Source: Sediminibacterium sp. (GTDB lineage Bacteria; Bacteroidota; Bacteroidia; Chitinophagales; Chitinophagaceae). From it: 7,452 nt of DNA. Under the pieces are notes generated by a model. It saw only the letters and a program-made list of their open reading frames with translations, did no database searches and was not told where the DNA came from. The translations under genes were made by a program, and so were the position numbers. The stretch covers positions 1 to 7,452 of the forward strand of contig JAQBNJ010000230.1 of assembly GCA_028288645.1 (NCBI GenBank), written 5' to 3'. Of the stretch, positions 5,295-7,452 are shown in pieces; the first letter of the stretch is position 1, and every line of letters starts with the position of its first letter.

Positions 5295-5930
5295 TTACCT
5301 GGTTCTGTTTAACTCAGCTTTTCTATGCCATGCGATCAATCCTCCGATATTGATGATCAGCAACACAACAAACTGAACACTTGTGAAAACATATCCCTTG
5401 ATAAAGTATAACGGAATAGAAGCAATATTTGTTGCAAGCCACCAGAGCCAGCTTTCAAATTTCTTTTTTGTCATGAGCCACATGCCCGTATAAGCTGTTG
5501 CAGAAGCAAGCGCATCCGCCCAGGGAATGGCTTCGGGTGCAAACGCCGTTTTTGCCCAGGTAAGTGATGCGAACAGTGCGATGTAGAATGCAACAAAGAA
5601 TAACAATTGCTGTATCCATTCCTTTTTACTGCTGAAAGTAATATGGAGAATCGCCTCGTGTTTGATCTTATCTTTTTTGGCCCATAAGATCCATCCATAA
5701 ATACTCATGATCGTATAATACAGATTCACGCTGGCTTCGCCAAGCAGGTGGCCCTTCACACTGAGATAAATATAGAAGACGGTATTGATGAGCCCGATCG
5801 GGTAAACAAGAATATTTTCTTTACGCCCGAACCATACACCCACAATGCCTGCAATCACCGCAATAAATTCTATAGGTCCTGTTTGCTGAAGACCGGAAAT
5901 GAATTGGTGATAGATCTCTGTTATGTTCAT
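5295..5930 (-). CDS. pnuC: PnuC-family nicotinamide riboside transporter
   Basis: Inner-membrane facilitator of 211 residues with about seven hydrophobic helices. Family features include IEFIAVIAGIVGVWFGRKEN (20-39), ILVYPIGLINTVFYIYLSVK (40-59), GEASVNLYYTIMSIYGWILW (64-83) with the Trp-rich end, WADALASATAYTGMWLMTKK (137-156), WLWWLATNIASIPLYFIKGY (161-180) and a last helix ending AWHRK. PnuC carries nicotinamide riboside; phosphorylation by a cytoplasmic kinase traps it, and that kinase gene follows after only four bases (TAA, TTGA, ATG). The related PnuT carries thiamine, but the NadR-like partner and the absence of any space for a TPP riboswitch favour nicotinamide riboside. ATG 5930 fits the family start; an intrinsic terminator lies about 45 bases upstream, so the operon promoter must be in that short gap. 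Confidence 0.9.
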   Translation of the reverse strand: MNITEIYHQFISGLQQTGPIEFIAVIAGIVGVWFGRKENILVYPIGLINTVFYIYLSVKGHLLGEASVNLYYTIMSIYGWILWAKKDKIKHEAILHITFSSKKEWIQQLLFFVAFYIALFASLTWAKTAFAPEAIPWADALASATAYTGMWLMTKKKFESWLWWLATNIASIPLYFIKGYVFTSVQFVVLLIINIGGLIAWHRKAELNRTR

Positions 5931-5964
5931 AGCTAAAGAAATTCAAGTTACAGCTTCAAAGCAT

Positions 5965-6037
5965 AAAAAAAAAATTACCACAGACGACACAGAGCAACAC
6001 AGAAATGGTCTGTGGTAATCTGTGTTGTCTGTGGCAA
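5965..6037 (-). terminator. Intrinsic terminator of the DUF2891 gene, made from a family palindrome (copy 3)
   Basis: Arms 5975-6003 and 6009-6037 pair at 24 of 29 positions around a five-base loop. On the minus strand the stem is followed directly by ten T (A run at 5965-5974 on the plus strand), the classic intrinsic terminator arrangement. It lies 45 bases past the DUF2891 stop and separates that gene from the pnuC operon. Its half-site (CTCTGTGTCGTCTGTGGTAA on the minus strand) differs only slightly from the cores of the repeats at 4004-4064 and 4571-4694. Confidence 0.75.
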
Positions 6038-6081
6038 AAAATAATGTTTATTGAGTAAGCGCTGTCACATGGTAACCTGTT

Positions 6082-7188
6082 TTACTCATTGATCAAAGCA
6101 TACACCGCAAAACTCGCCAGCCAATGTTCGCCACCGTAACTGCCACTTGCAATATTTGGTAAACTTGCATTCAAATGACGTATCGCGGAGCGGATCAATA
6201 ATTGTTTTCTTTTGTCGGTAGCCGGTAATTGTTTCGCAATACCTTTCATGCACCAGCTCCTGCTGAAACACAATCCATCCAGGTGAACGATCTGCAGGTC
6301 GGTTCGATCGGATACAACAGGCAGTTCGGTTAAATGTTGTAATGATATAAGCGGGATCCAGTTATTGAACCAATTAAGAAATTCTGACTTGCTCAATACA
6401 TTTCTCATCAGGTCAGCCTCTTCGAGCGATGGCGATAGAAAATCAGTTCCATCGGGCTCCCATACACTCGGCGCATTTTTATCTTTCAAGTATAATTTTT
6501 TTGCAGCCTGCACAATGGCCGTTTCAAATATTTTGTTGTGCGCCGTTCTTGCATAATCCAACGCAAATACCAAACCGAATGCGGTATTGGGATGAACGCC
6601 GGTTCGGTTGGGATAAGTTTGTTTCGGAAGATAATTCATCCACAACCTGATCACTGTATCACACAAGGGTTGCAAGGCGTTGCGCCATTTAACGGCATCG
6701 GGATCGTTCCAGGTAAGCAGTTCCTGTTGCAGTTTTAAGATCCATGCCCATCCATAGGTTCTTTCATAGCTTTTGGAAAGTACCGCATCAAAATAACGGG
6801 CCTCATCTATGATATTAGCGGGATTGATATTTTTCGAGATCGACTCCCGGATCTTCGCTGCTTCCGGCAAATACGGAAATTGTTTTAGCAGGCTCACCAG
6901 CATCCAGTGGCCATGTACGCTGCTGTGCCAATCGAAACATCCGTAAAATGCAGGATGCTGCTGTTTGGGTGTTTTGAGATGGTCGCTATCACCGGCAGAA
7001 GTATGACTTGTTTTGTTGGGATATTCCTGCTGCAAACACTTCAGCGGCAATGAAGCAAGATGCGATGCGCCCTCCATCGTTAACGAAAAAATGGAACTGT
7101 CTTTGCTAACGGTAAACAATTGTTTGGGCTGACTAAAAACAGTTGCAGAAAATAAAAACAGGATCAATACAGGAACAATGGGGCGCAT
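6082..7188 (-). CDS. DUF2891-family secreted protein
   Basis: The 368-residue product starts with a Sec signal peptide (MRPIVPVLILFLFSATVFSQ, cleavage probably after Ser19). The mature protein has DUF2891 signatures: HPAFYGCFDWHSSVHGHWM (78-96), ERTYGWAWILKLQQEL (142-157), HPNTAFGLVFALDYA (199-213), WEPDGTDFLSPSLEEADLMR (243-262) and a terminal GGEHWLASFAVYAL. Its Trp/His-rich, helix-rich make-up recalls alpha-toroid carbohydrate-active proteins, but no activity is established for the family and I assign none. Clustered His, Asp and Glu (FDWHSSVHGHW, EEADL) are candidates for an active site. It is likely periplasmic or exported; there is no lipobox Cys. The start codon directly follows a 15-base palindrome. 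The upstream gene on the same strand ends 42 bases away, so co-transcription is possible; downstream it is closed off by the terminator. Confidence 0.85.
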   Translation of the reverse strand: MRPIVPVLILFLFSATVFSQPKQLFTVSKDSSIFSLTMEGASHLASLPLKCLQQEYPNKTSHTSAGDSDHLKTPKQQHPAFYGCFDWHSSVHGHWMLVSLLKQFPYLPEAAKIRESISKNINPANIIDEARYFDAVLSKSYERTYGWAWILKLQQELLTWNDPDAVKWRNALQPLCDTVIRLWMNYLPKQTYPNRTGVHPNTAFGLVFALDYARTAHNKIFETAIVQAAKKLYLKDKNAPSVWEPDGTDFLSPSLEEADLMRNVLSKSEFLNWFNNWIPLISLQHLTELPVVSDRTDLQIVHLDGLCFSRSWCMKGIAKQLPATDKRKQLLIRSAIRHLNASLPNIASGSYGGEHWLASFAVYALINE

Positions 7189-7203
7189 GATAAAATTTTT
7201 ATC
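7189..7203. promoter_or_regulatory. A/T palindrome touching the DUF2891 start codon
   Basis: GATAAAATTTTTATC (7189-7203) is a perfect 7-1-7 palindrome lying immediately before the ATG on the minus strand. It could be an operator or a leader hairpin covering the ribosome binding region, but A/T palindromes of this size arise easily by chance in such DNA. Confidence 0.25.
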
Positions 7204-7230
7204 AAGTTACAGAAATGCAGTAAGCAAAAA

Positions 7231-7452
7231 TTATCTTGGCAGAAGACTCCGCACAGAATCAGCAAAAAAATAAACGGCGCCGCCTTCCAGTTCCTGCACG
7301 GATACCTGTTTTTTATGTTGCTTTATAAAATCAAGGCTCACCAGGTCAGCATTCTCACCATCCGTGAACCAGATCAGGTAAAAAGAAGGATGCTGTAAAA
7401 AAACATCGATCTCCTGCTGAATTTCTTTATGCGGTAAGGCCATTGCATGAAC
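7231..7452 (-). CDS. Unidentified protein, C-terminal part only (5' end outside window)
   Basis: The frame is open from the right edge (7452) to the TAA at 7233-7231, giving 73 residues that begin VHAMALPHKEI. An in-frame ATG at 7443 exists, but the frame continues to the edge and the sequence starts in mid-domain, so the gene most likely extends further. The visible part reads as alternating helices and strands (EIQQEIDVFLQHPSFYLIWF, ADLVSLDFIKQHKK, GGAVYFFADSVRSLL), with no membrane segment or catalytic motif I can name. A strand-rich C-terminal domain behind a membrane enzyme such as a GT39-like glycosyltransferase would fit, but this is a guess. It ends 42 bases before the DUF2891 gene on the same strand. 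Confidence 0.55.
   Translation of the reverse strand, partial: VHAMALPHKEIQQEIDVFLQHPSFYLIWFTDGENADLVSLDFIKQHKKQVSVQELEGGAVYFFADSVRSLLPR

Noticed and set aside
5931..5974. TPP or other riboswitch ahead of pnuC
   Set aside because: Only about 45 bases separate the terminator stem from the start codon, too short for a known riboswitch plus its expression platform.
4004..6037. The three inverted repeats as a CRISPR array
   Set aside because: Copies are about 0.5-1.4 kb apart with genes between them, differ in arm length and have no regular spacers.

Overview
The window looks like ordinary chromosomal housekeeping DNA from a member of the Bacteroidota, most likely the Chitinophagaceae. This is inferred from moderate-to-low GC, genes without clear Shine-Dalgarno sequences, Sec signal peptides ending in a 'FSQ' cut site, a DUF2891 protein, an ECF42-type sigma factor next to a YCII/DGPF protein, and a PnuC plus kinase-only NadR pair. 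No rRNA, tRNA, CRISPR array, transposase or phage gene was seen.

Layout. 1-474 (+) is the 3' part of a LysE-family exporter. 475-859 has no gene; it holds a 185-bp composite hairpin element (535-719) that resembles a REP/BIME, then remnant-like repeat sequence. 860-1429 (+) encodes an unrecognised exported or membrane protein. It converges, with no spacer at all, on an ECF42-like sigma factor gene (1430-2677, -). Upstream of that gene, on the same strand, is its usual partner, a YCII/DGPF protein (2778-3119, -). Two perfect inverted repeats and a possible promoter lie between the two. Divergent from these is mtgA (3272-3994, +), a peptidoglycan glycosyltransferase, then a single-domain TrmO/TsaA-like methyltransferase (4112-4570, +). 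Converging on that from the right is a pnuC-nadR(kinase) operon (5930 to 4700, -) for uptake and phosphorylation of nicotinamide riboside. Behind it are a secreted DUF2891 protein (6082-7188, -) and the 3' end of an unidentified gene (7231-7452, -).

Three gene-free gaps (near 4004-4064, 4571-4694 and 5975-6037) each carry an inverted repeat built from the same 'CTCTGTGTC(G)TCTGTGG'-type half-site. They look like members of one dispersed palindromic family; the third, followed by ten T on the minus strand, also makes a good intrinsic terminator.

The most unusual signals are in the repeats, not the genes: (i) the composite hairpin element with a small hairpin at each end, (ii) the three related palindromes within 2.1 kb, (iii) a palindromic segment of about 70 bp that appears to sit in frame inside the NadR-like kinase gene, adding about 23 residues, and (iv) the paired perfect hairpins in front of the ECF42 gene. 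I see no clear evidence of an undescribed multi-gene system.
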